Positions 9,480-17,799 of a DNA stretch of 64,000 nt are shown here, piece by piece. The notes under the pieces were generated by a model. The model was not told the DNA's origin and did no database searches. It saw only the letters and a list, made by a program, of their open reading frames with translations. Numbering within the stretch: the first letter of the stretch is position 1; every line of letters begins with the position of its first letter. The position numbers and the translations under genes are program-made. This DNA comes from Rhizobium herbae. Its GTDB lineage: Bacteria > Pseudomonadota > Alphaproteobacteria > Rhizobiales > Rhizobiaceae. Location: NCBI RefSeq assembly GCF_019511375.1, contig NZ_JAEUAO010000003.1:558001-622000 (forward strand). Direction: 5' to 3'.

Positions 9480-9642
9480 TCTCGATGGCTATTGGCACGG
9501 CTCAAGCCCTCACAGCAAGAAGGCGTGTTCTCGCTCGCGAGCGAACGCCTATCCAACCACGAGAGCGACGACCGGCGGAATATAGTAAACCGAGGCGGCC
9601 CTCAACGCCCCCAGGATTTGGATGAAGTCGCTTTCGTGATCG

Positions 9643-10109
9643 ATGCCTTCGCCCGCCGCGGATCGGGCCTTCTATGGCGATGGCGAATGGGTTTCCTGGT
9701 CAGACGTGGAAGAACAGCTCCGTTACCATGAGTGGGGCGCCAAATATCCGAATGCGATCAGATCTTTGATCCCGTATTTTGAAATCTCTTGTCACTGGCA
9801 GAAAGCTACCACCTCGAGACAGGTCGTCATCTCGATGTGTACGGAGACATTGGTGAACTCTTTGGCGCCATCACCTACGGAATAAGGCTGAACAAGAACT
9901 ATGCGCAAGGTGCCGATGGTCGGCTCGGCAACGATCACGTCGAGATCAAAACAATCACGCCGTTCAAGTCCAAAGACGAAGTTTTCGTCAAGGTATCAGG
10001 CAACTTCAGCAAGCTGCTCGTCGTGAAGATCAACGCGGACTTTCAAGTCTCATCAAGGATGGTTGCTCGCTCGAGACTTCCCAAAACGGGGAAACCTCTC
10101 CTGAGGTAA
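9643..10109 (+). pseudogene. Conserved hypothetical protein relic with endonuclease-like EIKT motif
   Basis: Two frames together look like one decayed gene. The first (9643 to about 9780) reads FYGDGEWVSWSDVEEQLRYH; the second (from about 9780) reads YHLETGRHLDVYGDIGELFG, then DGRLGNDHVEIKTITPFKSK and GNFSKLLVVKI. The D...EIK spacing resembles a PD-(D/E)XK nuclease-like core, and conserved plasmid-borne hypothetical proteins of this layout occur in rhizobia. A frame change near 9780 and a loss of similarity after 10080 argue it is broken. Function unknown. Confidence 0.45.
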
Positions 10110-10259
10110 GGTGGGTGTTTTACCTCAATCCGAATGACGGTTTCGGCCGCTGGCGTGCGCGTCCGGCATCTGAGAATGGGCGGAAGTCAACACTCACGGT
10201 CCGTTTAATATGTTCAAGCCTGAAACCGGGCGATAACATTGCCTCGCAAAGAAGCGGAC

Positions 10260-10612
10260 AGTTGGTTCGGATTCTGCGGAATCGGTTTCCATTTACGCCC
10301 ACGAAAATCAGGTCACGCTCTTTGTCTCCGGCAAGCGCCTCCGTAAGGAAGGTACGCCTCCTTCGAGAGCGATTCGAGCCAGGCATCGCTGCGATCAGAC
10401 GAAATCTTCAGCTCTCAACGTTCGCCAGTTTGTCATCGTGGTGCGATATCGACGTGTTAGAAATGCGGACCTACTTATGCAGTTGAAACGTAGCGAACTT
10501 TACAGCCGGGTATGCAATGCGCCGCTAAGCAAGCTTGCCCCGGAACTCGGTCTCACCGGCACGGCATTGGCCGCCGTGTGCAGGCAACATCAGATCTCGA
10601 TAAAGCCTCGGA
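10260..10612 (+). pseudogene. Relic with helix-turn-helix-like segment
   Basis: The plus-strand reading contains SIYAHENQVTLFVSGKRLRK and, from about 10475, LKRSELYSRVCNAPLSKLAP followed by ELGLTGTALAAVCRQHQIS. The latter resembles a helix-turn-helix unit found in uncharacterised bacterial proteins. The frame has no clear start and runs without a break into a different gene relic (VOC family), so it is a fragment. Confidence 0.35.
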
Positions 10613-10613
10613 A

Positions 10614-11040
10614 AGCCATCTCTGTTTCGATCCCGGCGACGGCCGACTGATCACGATCTTCACGGACGAAAGCCGCAAGCCCGATCCGAAACGAAGCCCG
10701 GACCGACATCGGCTGCGTCCATCATCTCGCTTTCGCCGTCTCTCAAGCCACCTTTAGGCAAGCGGTACAGCGGCTCGACGAGCGAGGCATACAGCATTCG
10801 GGTCCCAAGGATCGCGGCTTCATGGATTCGATCTGTTTCGAGGACCCGCTCGGCCTGCTCAGCGAGCTCGCTTCCTACCGTTTCGACAGTCACGGTGACG
10901 TCATGCTTGAGGCCCACAAGATGCGGGTAGCGCGCGGCGACTACAACATCGCCGAAATCCACCTTGCCGATGCGATCGAGAACCTGACCGCACGCAACCG
11001 CGGCAGCCTCTCCTCGGACCGCGAACCGAAGAACCCCTAG
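10614..11040 (+). pseudogene. Glyoxalase/VOC-superfamily protein, 3' fragment with frameshift
   Basis: First frame: CFDPGDGRLITIFTDESRKP. After a frame change near 10705 it continues DIGCVHHLAFAVSQATFRQA, then GIQHSGPKDRGFMDSICFED and a C-terminal extension VARGDYNIAEIHLADAIENL ending at 11040. The HHLAFAV strand and the FEDPLGLLSELASY strand are a typical VOC beta-alpha-beta-beta-beta unit with metal-ligand His and Glu. The 5' half is missing and the frame is broken, so it is not expected to be functional. Confidence 0.5.
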
Positions 11041-11253
11041 GCCGTCGCCCTCCAGGACATTTCGCGCAAAATCCATGACCGTGCGCATTTCCTCGGTGAC
11101 GGCGAGCATCCGGCTAGACACGGTGGCGACTGGCACGACGCACCCTCCTGCTGCGGGGCGCGCATGTCTCCTCGACGAAACCGCCCCTAGCAGAAAGTTC
11201 TTGTGCATTTCCCGATTGGCAATCTGCAGAGGCGGCCCTCTCGGCCGAATGCC

Positions 11254-11337
11254 TTGACAGACGGCAGGAGAGTTATAATGTTTTCGCGTAAACATTATAA
11301 CTGCGGCAAGCTATAATGTTTTCGCAAACTCATTATA
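11254..11337 (+). promoter_or_regulatory. Tandem palindromic operators overlapping a promoter
   Basis: A perfect palindrome has arms GTTATAATGTTT (11272-11283) and AAACATTATAAC (11290-11301) around a 6-bp spacer. A second, imperfect copy lies at 11312-11337 (TATAATGTTT ... CATTATA), with the word TATAATGTTTTCGC repeated directly 37 bp apart. TATAAT hexamers sit inside both copies and TTGACA occurs at 11254-11259, so a repressor bound here would cover the promoter of the nucleotidyltransferase gene. Confidence 0.6.
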
Positions 11338-11357
11338 ACCGAGGCGAGGCCTGGACG

Positions 11358-12431
11358 ATGAGAGATATCGATCTTGTATTCCGGACGATGTTCGCGGAAC
11401 TCGCCCAGCAGACGTTGGACGCGCAATGGCAGTCTGACTTTCCGCTCGAGGGCCGCTTTGTCACGGTCCCGGTGAAAGGCAAAGACTATTTCTATTTCGA
11501 CATCCCTACTCCTGAGGGCAAGGACAAGCGTAGCTATGTTGGCCCCGCAGCTGATCCCGAGATCGCAGCGCGTGTCAGGCGACATCGCGAGATAAAGAAC
11601 AACATCAAGGAGCGGCGCCGATTGGTGTCCACCCTTCTTCGCTCGGGAGGCATGTCGGCTCCCGATCGGTTCGCCGGCGATGTCACGAAGGCGCTCGCGG
11701 ATGCGGGGTTCTTCCGTCTGCGTGGCGTCCTCGTTGGTTCGGTTGCCTATGGCTGCTACTCGGGCGTCCTTGGCGTCCGGTTGCCCACGACGGCAATGCA
11801 GACTGGCGATGCAGACCTGGCTATGGATTTCGCGATCTCTCAGGAGGTCGATGACAGCCTGCCGCCGATCCTGGGTATCTTGGAGGCTGTCGATCCCTCG
11901 TTTCGGGCCGTCCCCCATCAGGCCGACAAGGCGCGTGTGACCGCATTCGTCAACCGGACCAATTACCGGGTCGAATTCCTGACGGGCAACCGGGGGTCGG
12001 ATGGATACACGGGCAAGCCTTCGCCCATGCCCGCTCTCGGCGGTGCGTCGGCGGAAAACCTCCGGTTCCTCGACTACCTGATCTACGAGCCCGTGCGAAC
12101 GGTGCTGCTCCATCGGGAAGGCGTGAGCGTGAACGTGCCTGCACCCGAACGGTATGCCGTCCACAAGCTCATCGTGGCTTCAAGGCGGCTCACGGACGCG
12201 CTCGGGCGGGCGAAGCGGGACAAGGACGTCTTGCAAGCGGCCACGCTCTTCGAGGCCCTGATCCAAACCCGGCAGGGCGACCTCTTGGCAGACGCATACC
12301 AGGAGGCCTGGGATCGGGGGGGCTCGTGGCAGGAAGGCCTTGCGGCAGGCATCGCGCTGATGCCTGATAACGGTAAGGAGGCGCTGGCGGACGCCCTCGG
12401 TGTGGAAGTCAACGCTCTTGACAAAGGGTAG
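11358..12431 (+). CDS. GSU2403-type nucleotidyltransferase fold protein
   Basis: A cytoplasmic protein of about 357 residues. I use the ATG at 11358 (MRDIDLVFRTM) because GAGGCGAGG precedes it and the earlier in-frame ATG at 11316 lies inside the operator palindrome. The nucleotidyltransferase signature is LVGSVAYGCYSG followed by TGDADLAMD (the hG-S ... DxD metal-binding pattern). A basic segment RRHREIKNNIKERRRLV lies near residues 65-85 and an all-helical C-terminal region follows. Its target is unknown. Some nucleotidyltransferase-fold proteins belong to toxin-antitoxin systems, but no partner gene of that kind is visible next to it. Confidence 0.72.
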   Translation: MRDIDLVFRTMFAELAQQTLDAQWQSDFPLEGRFVTVPVKGKDYFYFDIPTPEGKDKRSYVGPAADPEIAARVRRHREIKNNIKERRRLVSTLLRSGGMSAPDRFAGDVTKALADAGFFRLRGVLVGSVAYGCYSGVLGVRLPTTAMQTGDADLAMDFAISQEVDDSLPPILGILEAVDPSFRAVPHQADKARVTAFVNRTNYRVEFLTGNRGSDGYTGKPSPMPALGGASAENLRFLDYLIYEPVRTVLLHREGVSVNVPAPERYAVHKLIVASRRLTDALGRAKRDKDVLQAATLFEALIQTRQGDLLADAYQEAWDRGGSWQEGLAAGIALMPDNGKEALADALGVEVNALDKG

Positions 12432-12479
12432 CGCTATGACGGCGGTGATCGTGTCATTTTTTCGACACACGCGGCATAG

Positions 12480-12644
12480 CCGATTTTGGGCAAACTTTAC
12501 TCCTTTAGGAAGCTTCTAGATGATGATCGACTCGCCGCGCTGTGGAGCCGAGTTGAAGACAAGGAGGAATGGGACAGCCTACGACGAACATTGAAGACCG
12601 AGGCGGAACGGCGCGGGCTGAACCAACCGCTTGCCGCACGGTGA
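12480..12644 (+). pseudogene. Short orphan coding fragment
   Basis: An open stretch without a start codon reads KLYSFRKLLDDDRLAALWSR, then EDKEEWDSLRRTLKTEAERR and stops at 12644. The composition is protein-like (charged, helical) and could be the C-terminus of a lost gene. I do not recognise the family. Confidence 0.25.
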
Positions 12645-12790
12645 TACTTTACAGTGCCGCACAATCTTATGGGGCGGCATTATTTCTGACCTGCCTCTGC
12701 GAATTCGCTCCAGAATGGATTAGAGTCCGGCCTGCAATTGAACCGCCCCAGGTTTCTGGACCAGCGGAGGCTGGAGTTTTCCGGCTTCAT

Positions 12791-12973
12791 TCAGGGGGCG
12801 GGCTGGTTGCGCCTCCGGAACAACTGGCTGACGTGAATCCCGGCCGAGCGCGCCACATCCGAGATAACCGCTTCCGGCTCAAAGGTCGCAGCGACCAGCC
12901 GTTCTTTATCTTCCAGGGACCAGCGCCGCCGACGCCCGATCGACGTGATCACCTCAATATGCTGCTTCGTCAT
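12791..12973 (-). mobile_element. IS66-family TnpA fragment
   Basis: The minus-strand frame from the ATG at 12973 reads MTKQHIEVITSIGRRRRWSL, then ERLVAATFEPEAVISDVARS and AGIHVSQLFRRR. This is the N-terminal helix-turn-helix of the IS66 accessory protein TnpA. The frame ends after about 60 residues; the C-terminal half, TnpB and the TnpC transposase are absent. Confidence 0.7.
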
Positions 12974-13733
12974 AGGACTACCCCTAGTGCTACCACTAGG
13001 ACTTCCAATGTTCGGCTTCACATCACAAGACGGCCGTGACCGTGGGGATACCCCGCAAGTCCGATCTTGCAGCTGCACTTGCGGACAGCTCTTTTAGCGG
13101 GTGTAGCCAGCGAGCCGGGCAGGAAAATGCTCTCCATGCTGCGTGGCCATATGATGGGTGAGAATAAAGCCCGCTTCGACAACGCATAGAAGAGATGGTG
13201 GACTGCGGGCGCCAGTCGCGGAGATCCTCGTAGTTACTTTTCATTTGAGATTCGCAGCCCCGCGGAATCTCAAATTAAATGCCACCAAGAAAGAAACGGG
13301 GAGTGGGAAAAAGGTGGGGGTAAGAAATTTCGGGTAGGCAGGTGCCTTTGCTGAAGGGGCATTCGTTGGCGTCGTAATTAAGGATGATCATCTCAGTCGA
13401 GCTTGTTGGCATTGACGGCGTGTCGCAGCGTTGCGAAATTGCCATGCAAAGCGGTCAAAGTGAAATGTGGTAATGCAGGAAGATAGGAACACAGTGGCGG
13501 CCTGCCACAAAGGTCAAGCTGCTGGCGAAATAGAAGAGAGCGGCGTTATCGAGGAAACTTATCAACCGGATGTGATTTCGTTTAGAGTTGTGGATGTTTT
13601 TCGTCGGTAACTATGCGGTGAAGCCTTAACATCATTCACGCTGACCTCCTTGCGGGTCACGGCCAGAGCTCCGCCATCTATTATTCACTTCTAGGTCATT
13701 CTGGAACAGTAATAAACAGGGAGGCTCAGATAC
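12974..13733. other. Long non-coding stretch, nothing recognised
   Basis: About 760 bp without a supported gene. The left part up to about 13250 may be leftover IS66 upstream DNA. The right part is less GC-rich and ends in CAGGGAGG (13719-13726), a clear ribosome-binding site for the interrupted membrane-protein gene that starts at 13734. No nod box, tRNA or strong terminator was seen. Confidence 0.4.
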
Positions 13734-13911
13734 ATGTCACTACCTCATTCGCAGGAAGCCCCGCCGCTAGCCGGGAAAGATTTGCTCGACCTTTATATAA
13801 ACCAACAACAAGGTGCGGAGCAAAGCCTCTTGGTCGAGCGCGAGATCGTAATAAAAAACTATGCTGCCTTTGGCGCCATAATGCTCCTCCCGGCAACGGG
13901 CCTGTTTGCTA

Positions 13912-13929
13912 GGCCCTGTTGACAAAGTG
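13912..13929 (+). repeat. Left terminal inverted repeat of the IS
   Basis: GGCCCTGTTGACAAAGTG; pairs with 15230-15247 with a single mismatch at the third base. Confidence 0.85.
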
Positions 13930-13966
13930 TTGCTGCCGATGCGATTCGTGGCCTCAGGGGGACGTC

Positions 13967-14416
13967 ATGGCGACACTTAGGATTTATGATCTCAAACAGA
14001 ATTTCCTCGCGATTGATCTCAGAGACTTACTGCGGCTTTTGGCACCTTGGTCTTTGCAGGCAAATTGGATTGTTTCGACCGTCAAGTCGTCCAAACCTGG
14101 GCACGAATGGTTTGAGGCGACAGGTGAAGGTGGCGAGCAATTGGAGGCATTGGCTCAAGACAATGCCCGGCTCTCGGGCTCTGATCTAGCTGCCTTGGCG
14201 GAGAATACGCGGCAGGTTATCTGGGGCGAGTTCGTAGGCTCTGGACCCACGCAGTCAGACAAGACGTGGGTTATAATCCGAGCCGTCGACAGCACGTTCT
14301 ACGAGATCGATACGGACGACAAGGCGGTGCTGAGTAAGATTAGCTCGACCTACAAAGACGTCCGAACTGGTGAGGCTCCGATCACCTCATGGCTTGTGGC
14401 CCGTCCCGATGAATGA
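13967..14416 (+). CDS. Passenger hypothetical protein inside the IS element
   Basis: A 149-residue ORF starting MATLRIYDLKQNFLAIDLRD after a GGGGGAC ribosome-binding stretch. It contains SLQANWIVSTVKSSKPGHEW, ALAENTRQVIWGEFVGS and IIRAVDSTFYEIDTDD, and stops at 14416, overlapping the 3' end of the opposite-strand transposase by 30 bp. Mixed alpha/beta composition, no signal peptide or membrane helix, no family recognised. Because it lies between the inverted repeats it would move with the IS. Codon choice and the well-placed start argue that it is a real gene. Confidence 0.6.
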   Translation: MATLRIYDLKQNFLAIDLRDLLRLLAPWSLQANWIVSTVKSSKPGHEWFEATGEGGEQLEALAQDNARLSGSDLAALAENTRQVIWGEFVGSGPTQSDKTWVIIRAVDSTFYEIDTDDKAVLSKISSTYKDVRTGEAPITSWLVARPDE

Positions 14417-15177
14417 TGATAGCCAGACGCGAACGGCAGCCAGAGCAAGGAACGCAGCGAACGACCTTTCCGTTTTATCATAGCGGGTGGCTACGCGCCG
14501 GAACTGCTTGAGCTTATTGAACAGGCGCTCGATACGGTTTCGATCTTTATAGACCCGAAAGTCGCAAGCGGGCGGGGCTTTCCGGTTTGCCTTCGGCGGT
14601 ATTACTGGTCTGATCCCGTGGGTCAGCAGTTCCTCGCGCAGGAAGTCGCTGTCATAGCCCTTGTCAGCGAGAAACAATCTCGGTTTGCAAACCGGCATTG
14701 CCAGCAAGCCCGGAATGGCATTGTAGTCCGACACCTCGCCACCCGTCAGGATGAAGCCGAGAGGACGTCCTTGACCGTCTGCGCGGGCGTGGATTTTTGT
14801 CGTAAAGCCGCCGCGTGATCGACCAAAAGCCTCCTTATAAGTCCCCCTTTAGCGCCCGCAGCCTGAGAATCGCCCCGAACCGTGGTGCTGTCGATCATGT
14901 GCTGCCAATCGTCGGTCAGTCCCAACTCGACAAGTGTTTCAAGAAGTGTATCCCACACGCCTTGTTCTGCCCAGCGACGGAAGCGCACATAGATGGAATT
15001 CCACTTGCCGTAGCGCTCGTGCATGTCGCGCCAAGGGCAGCCGATCCGCAGAACATGGAGCATTCCGTTGAGATATCGCCGGTTGTCATGCGAGGGACGA
15101 GATTTCCTCCCGCGCTCGGTAGGCAGCAGCCCTTCAATGATCCTCCATTCCAAATCCGTCAGATCGCCACGAGCCAA
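14387..15177 (-). CDS. IS5-family (IS427-group) transposase, made by -1 frameshifting
   Basis: The first frame (15177 to 14746) begins MARGDLTDLEWRIIEGLLPT and includes YGKWNSIYVRFRRWAEQGVW and the first catalytic Asp in MIDSTTVRG. The second frame supplies GGFTTKIHARADGQGRPLGF, LFLADKGYDSDFLREELLTH (second Asp) and RVYKDRNRIERLFNKLKQFR (catalytic Glu region), ending at 14387. Neither frame alone is complete; a -1 slip at the A3G5 run (14842-14851) gives a DDE transposase of about 263 residues. Probably functional. Confidence 0.85.
14842..14851 (-). other. Programmed -1 frameshift site of the transposase
   Basis: The minus-strand sequence reads CTAAAGGGGGAC. Slipping back one base within AAAGGGGG moves the ribosome from the frame reading GAKGGLIRR to the frame reading GTYKEAFGRSRGG, which is the expected IS427 continuation. 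Confidence 0.7.
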
Positions 15178-15229
15178 AGCCGCCTCCTAAAAGACAGTCT
15201 TGAATCATGCTCCGAGTGATTTGGGAATC

Positions 15230-15247
15230 CACTTTGTCAACAGGACC
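15230..15247 (-). repeat. Right terminal inverted repeat of the IS
   Basis: The complement reads GGTCCTGTTGACAAAGTG; lies 53 bp upstream of the transposase start. Confidence 0.85.
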
Positions 15248-15610
15248 TAAAACTTTGCCCTTTTGGTTGGTTTTGTCAGGATGTGGTACGACTATCTTCT
15301 TCATCTCAATGGCGGCGCGTCTCATGGCAATCTATTATTCCCGATACTCGACAGCGCTATTCAGGGAAGCGCGCATTTCCCGCAACGCGGTCCTGCGTGG
15401 ACGGAACTCGCATTACGTGAAAAAAAAAGAGGAAGAAGAGGTGTCACGGGTTTGCATCTTAACGCCACGCAGATGAACTGGCGCGATTTTCTCGTCGACG
15501 ATGGCGCGTTAGCCTTAATTAACACCCTACCCGGACTGGTTGGCCTCGCGTTGATTTGTTTAGCGTTGAGCATGCAAGCATTTGGCACCGAGATTACCGC
15601 GATGAAGTAG

Positions 15611-16486
15611 CTTTTGAAGCTGCCAAACACGCCCTTGCAAGCAAATTGAGTGGACGCCAACGGCGGAATTGGTCACGTGAGGAGAAGCGTGGATACTTTG
15701 AACAGAATGCAGAACCCGAATGTGACGATCATCTCTCGGTTGTTGCACGGTATCCATCCAAGCAAGGCCGCGGGATGTCGGCTGAGATGTTGATGAGGAC
15801 AACCGGTGAGCCAGTCGAAACGGCGCTGAAGGGGTAGTGCCTTCAACGAGACACTGCTCGTCACATCCGAAGAAATTCCTCGGCCGCGTGTGCCGCGTTC
15901 TGGACATGACTCCGCGTCGCGTACTGCGGGTAATCAATAGTTTACCAGGTGGCCATGACCAGCCTAACGCAAGATACAGGCTCCAGGAATGTCTGACATG
16001 TGGAGCTCGGGCATCGCTCTTTCATCGCTGAGTTCCGCGAAGGCCATGCCGCGTCGCAACTTGAACTGCCTCTATGAATTTCGCGCGGCCGAAGCCTTCT
16101 GCGACGGGGCCGGCAGCGGACTGACGGTTCTTGGGCTGAGGTGTCTTTTCAATAAAGAGGCTTTTTTGGTGTGGGGCAACCGTTGGGTTCGCGGGCGGTT
16201 GAGAAGGACCAATGGCACTAAACCGCACCGCCCGTCGCCACCCAATAATGTCCATTAAGCTTGTCTTATCGTTCATATTTGGCCGATCATGGATTCCCCT
16301 TTCTGACCAATGGTTTGATCATTACGATGCACTCTTGGCTAATTGGATATACGGGATTTTAAGCCTTCCCAGTCAAACTATCCCACAACTGTCCTTGCGG
16401 CCTGCCTCCTTCGCAGCAGAAAATCCAAGCGCCGCGAGCGTGATGAAATGGCGGCGACAGCTATCAGGAATGGGGAATCCTCCACT
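15611..16486. other. Long stretch without a supported gene
   Basis: About 870 bp downstream of the interrupted membrane gene and upstream of the acyltransferase. Short open frames exist on both strands but none shows family motifs, a good ribosome-binding site and consistent codon use together. Possibly decayed coding DNA. Confidence 0.4.
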
Positions 16487-17611
16487 ATGGCGACGAAACC
16501 CAAACTTCTGGCGCTCGAATCCTTGCGGGGTTTCGCCGCCATCGCCGTCGCCCTCCATCACTTCCGTTATGGCAGCCTGCTGAGTGAAAACACCTTCATC
16601 CGGCACAGCTACCTTATGGTCGACTTCTTTTTCGTACTCAGCGGCTTCGTGATCGCTCTCAGCTACGCAAACAGATTAGCCAGCCCCGCAGATCTCGCGA
16701 GCTTTCAGCGCCGGCGATTCTGGCGCCTCTATCCGCTTCATTTGTTCACGTTGCTCGCCTTCCTCGGGATCGAGTGTCTCAAATACATCTTTGAACAAAA
16801 GACGGGCATCGCTTCTAACAGTCCTGCCTTTGTCGTTTCCGATTCAAGCGCATTTCTTGCCAATGTATTTCTGCTGCAGGGCGTGGTTCTGGCCCACCCC
16901 GGGTTCAATATCCCGAGCTGGTCCATCTCCGTCGAGTTCTGGACCTATCTGATCTTCGCATTGACGATGGGACTGTTGCGGCTACGCATGCGGTGGTGCC
17001 TTGTTCTGGCTGCCCTGGCTGCCATCTTCTTGCTAAGCCTTGAAGGCGGGCGGCTCCAAACCGATCCAATGTTTGCGATCATCCGCTGCATATATTCCTT
17101 CTTTCTCGGCGCATGGGCTGCTTCGCTTCAAGCCCGCTTTTCCAGAAATGCGCCGGCGGCGATAACGGCAGCCGCCCTGGCACTCATCGTGTTGGCTACT
17201 TCGGGCCTTGGCGGAAGCCGAGCGGAAATCCTTCTACCACCGCTCTTTGCCGTAGCAGTCGTGGCCGTCGCCAACTTGCGGGGGGATACAGCGTTGCGCC
17301 GCTTTCTCGAATGGCCGTTCTTCGTCTGGTTGGGCACCATTAGTTACAGCGTCTACCTGACTCATTCGATCATCGGTTGGGTAGTCACACAGGTTCTGCG
17401 CTTTGGCATGACGCTACCGACCGTAGTGGCCGCGAATGGTGATACGATGCTGGCACTCGATCAGAGCTTGGGTACGCTGTCGACGCTCGTTGCGGTGGCC
17501 GCGGTGCTGGCTGTCTCGCATCTGACCTTCCATTTGATAGAAACCCCTTTTCGGTCAGGCTGGCCTTTCGGGGCGATTGGCCGCCTGAGGGTATTTCGGG
17601 CACGAGGTTAA
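16487..17611 (+). CDS. Acyltransferase family 3 membrane protein (OafA/NodX-like)
   Basis: An integral-membrane acyltransferase of about 374 residues. The ATG at 16487 (MATKPKLLALESLRGFAAIA) matches the usual family start; the longer frame back to 16343 looks untranslated. Family motifs: ESLRGFAAIAVALHHF with the conserved catalytic-type His, FFFVLSGFVIA, RRFWRLYPLH, and PSWSISVEFWTY. About ten hydrophobic helices. Such enzymes O-acylate exopolysaccharide, lipopolysaccharide or Nod factors in rhizobia; no substrate-specific neighbour is present, so the target is unknown. Confidence 0.85.
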   Translation: MATKPKLLALESLRGFAAIAVALHHFRYGSLLSENTFIRHSYLMVDFFFVLSGFVIALSYANRLASPADLASFQRRRFWRLYPLHLFTLLAFLGIECLKYIFEQKTGIASNSPAFVVSDSSAFLANVFLLQGVVLAHPGFNIPSWSISVEFWTYLIFALTMGLLRLRMRWCLVLAALAAIFLLSLEGGRLQTDPMFAIIRCIYSFFLGAWAASLQARFSRNAPAAITAAALALIVLATSGLGGSRAEILLPPLFAVAVVAVANLRGDTALRRFLEWPFFVWLGTISYSVYLTHSIIGWVVTQVLRFGMTLPTVVAANGDTMLALDQSLGTLSTLVAVAAVLAVSHLTFHLIETPFRSGWPFGAIGRLRVFRARG

Positions 17612-17799
17612 CCCGATCGCAATTTCGCTTCAAAACATTGGGGCTGAAATCGCCCGGTGCGCGGAGCCGTGCAGACGACGTTAGGCCATTGGGGCTCCGG
17701 CCAGAAAGGCGTCATTCCTTGAAAACAAGTCGTCACCCGCGGGTGAGCACGCGTGTTCGAGGTGATGAGCCCCCGAGCACGATCAAAGGTGCTAAATCG

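Larger units (their letters stand above)
13912..15247 (-). mobile_element. Complete IS5-family (IS427-group) element carrying an extra gene
   Basis: A 1336-bp element bounded by 18-bp inverted repeats, GGCCCTGTTGACAAAGTG (13912-13929) and the complement of GGTCCTGTTGACAAAGTG (15230-15247), one mismatch. The transposase is on the minus strand and needs a -1 frameshift, as usual in this group. Members known to me are mostly near 830-1000 bp; here about 475 bp of additional DNA with a 149-codon ORF lies between the transposase stop and the left repeat, inside the element boundaries. Confidence 0.85.
13910..15249. repeat. TA target-site duplication flanking the IS
   Basis: TA at 13910-13911 and TA at 15248-15249 flank the element. 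A 2-bp TA duplication is typical of the IS427 group of the IS5 family, and removing one copy restores the interrupted gene. Confidence 0.75.
13734..15610 (+). pseudogene. Small membrane protein gene interrupted by an IS element
   Basis: The 5' part (13734-13911) encodes MSLPHSQEAPPLAGKDLLDL and ends in a hydrophobic stretch GAIMLLPATGLFA. Removing the IS (13912-15247) and one TA copy restores the frame directly into KTLPFWLVLSGCGTTIFFIS at 15250, giving a hairpin of two membrane helices. A run of nine A at about 15420-15428 then shifts the frame, after which NATQMNWRDFLVDDGALALI and a third helix (GLVGLALICLALSMQAFG) follow to 15610. The family is not recognised. The reconstruction shows the IS is a secondary insertion, and the A-run a possible second lesion. 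Confidence 0.6.

Noticed and set aside
10660-11295. 211-codon minus-strand open frame
   Set aside because: It is the complement of the VOC-family relic; only the plus-strand reading shows conserved strands.
15556-15837. 93-codon plus-strand ORF after the interrupted membrane gene
   Set aside because: Starts inside the reconstructed membrane gene in another frame and has no recognisable motif.
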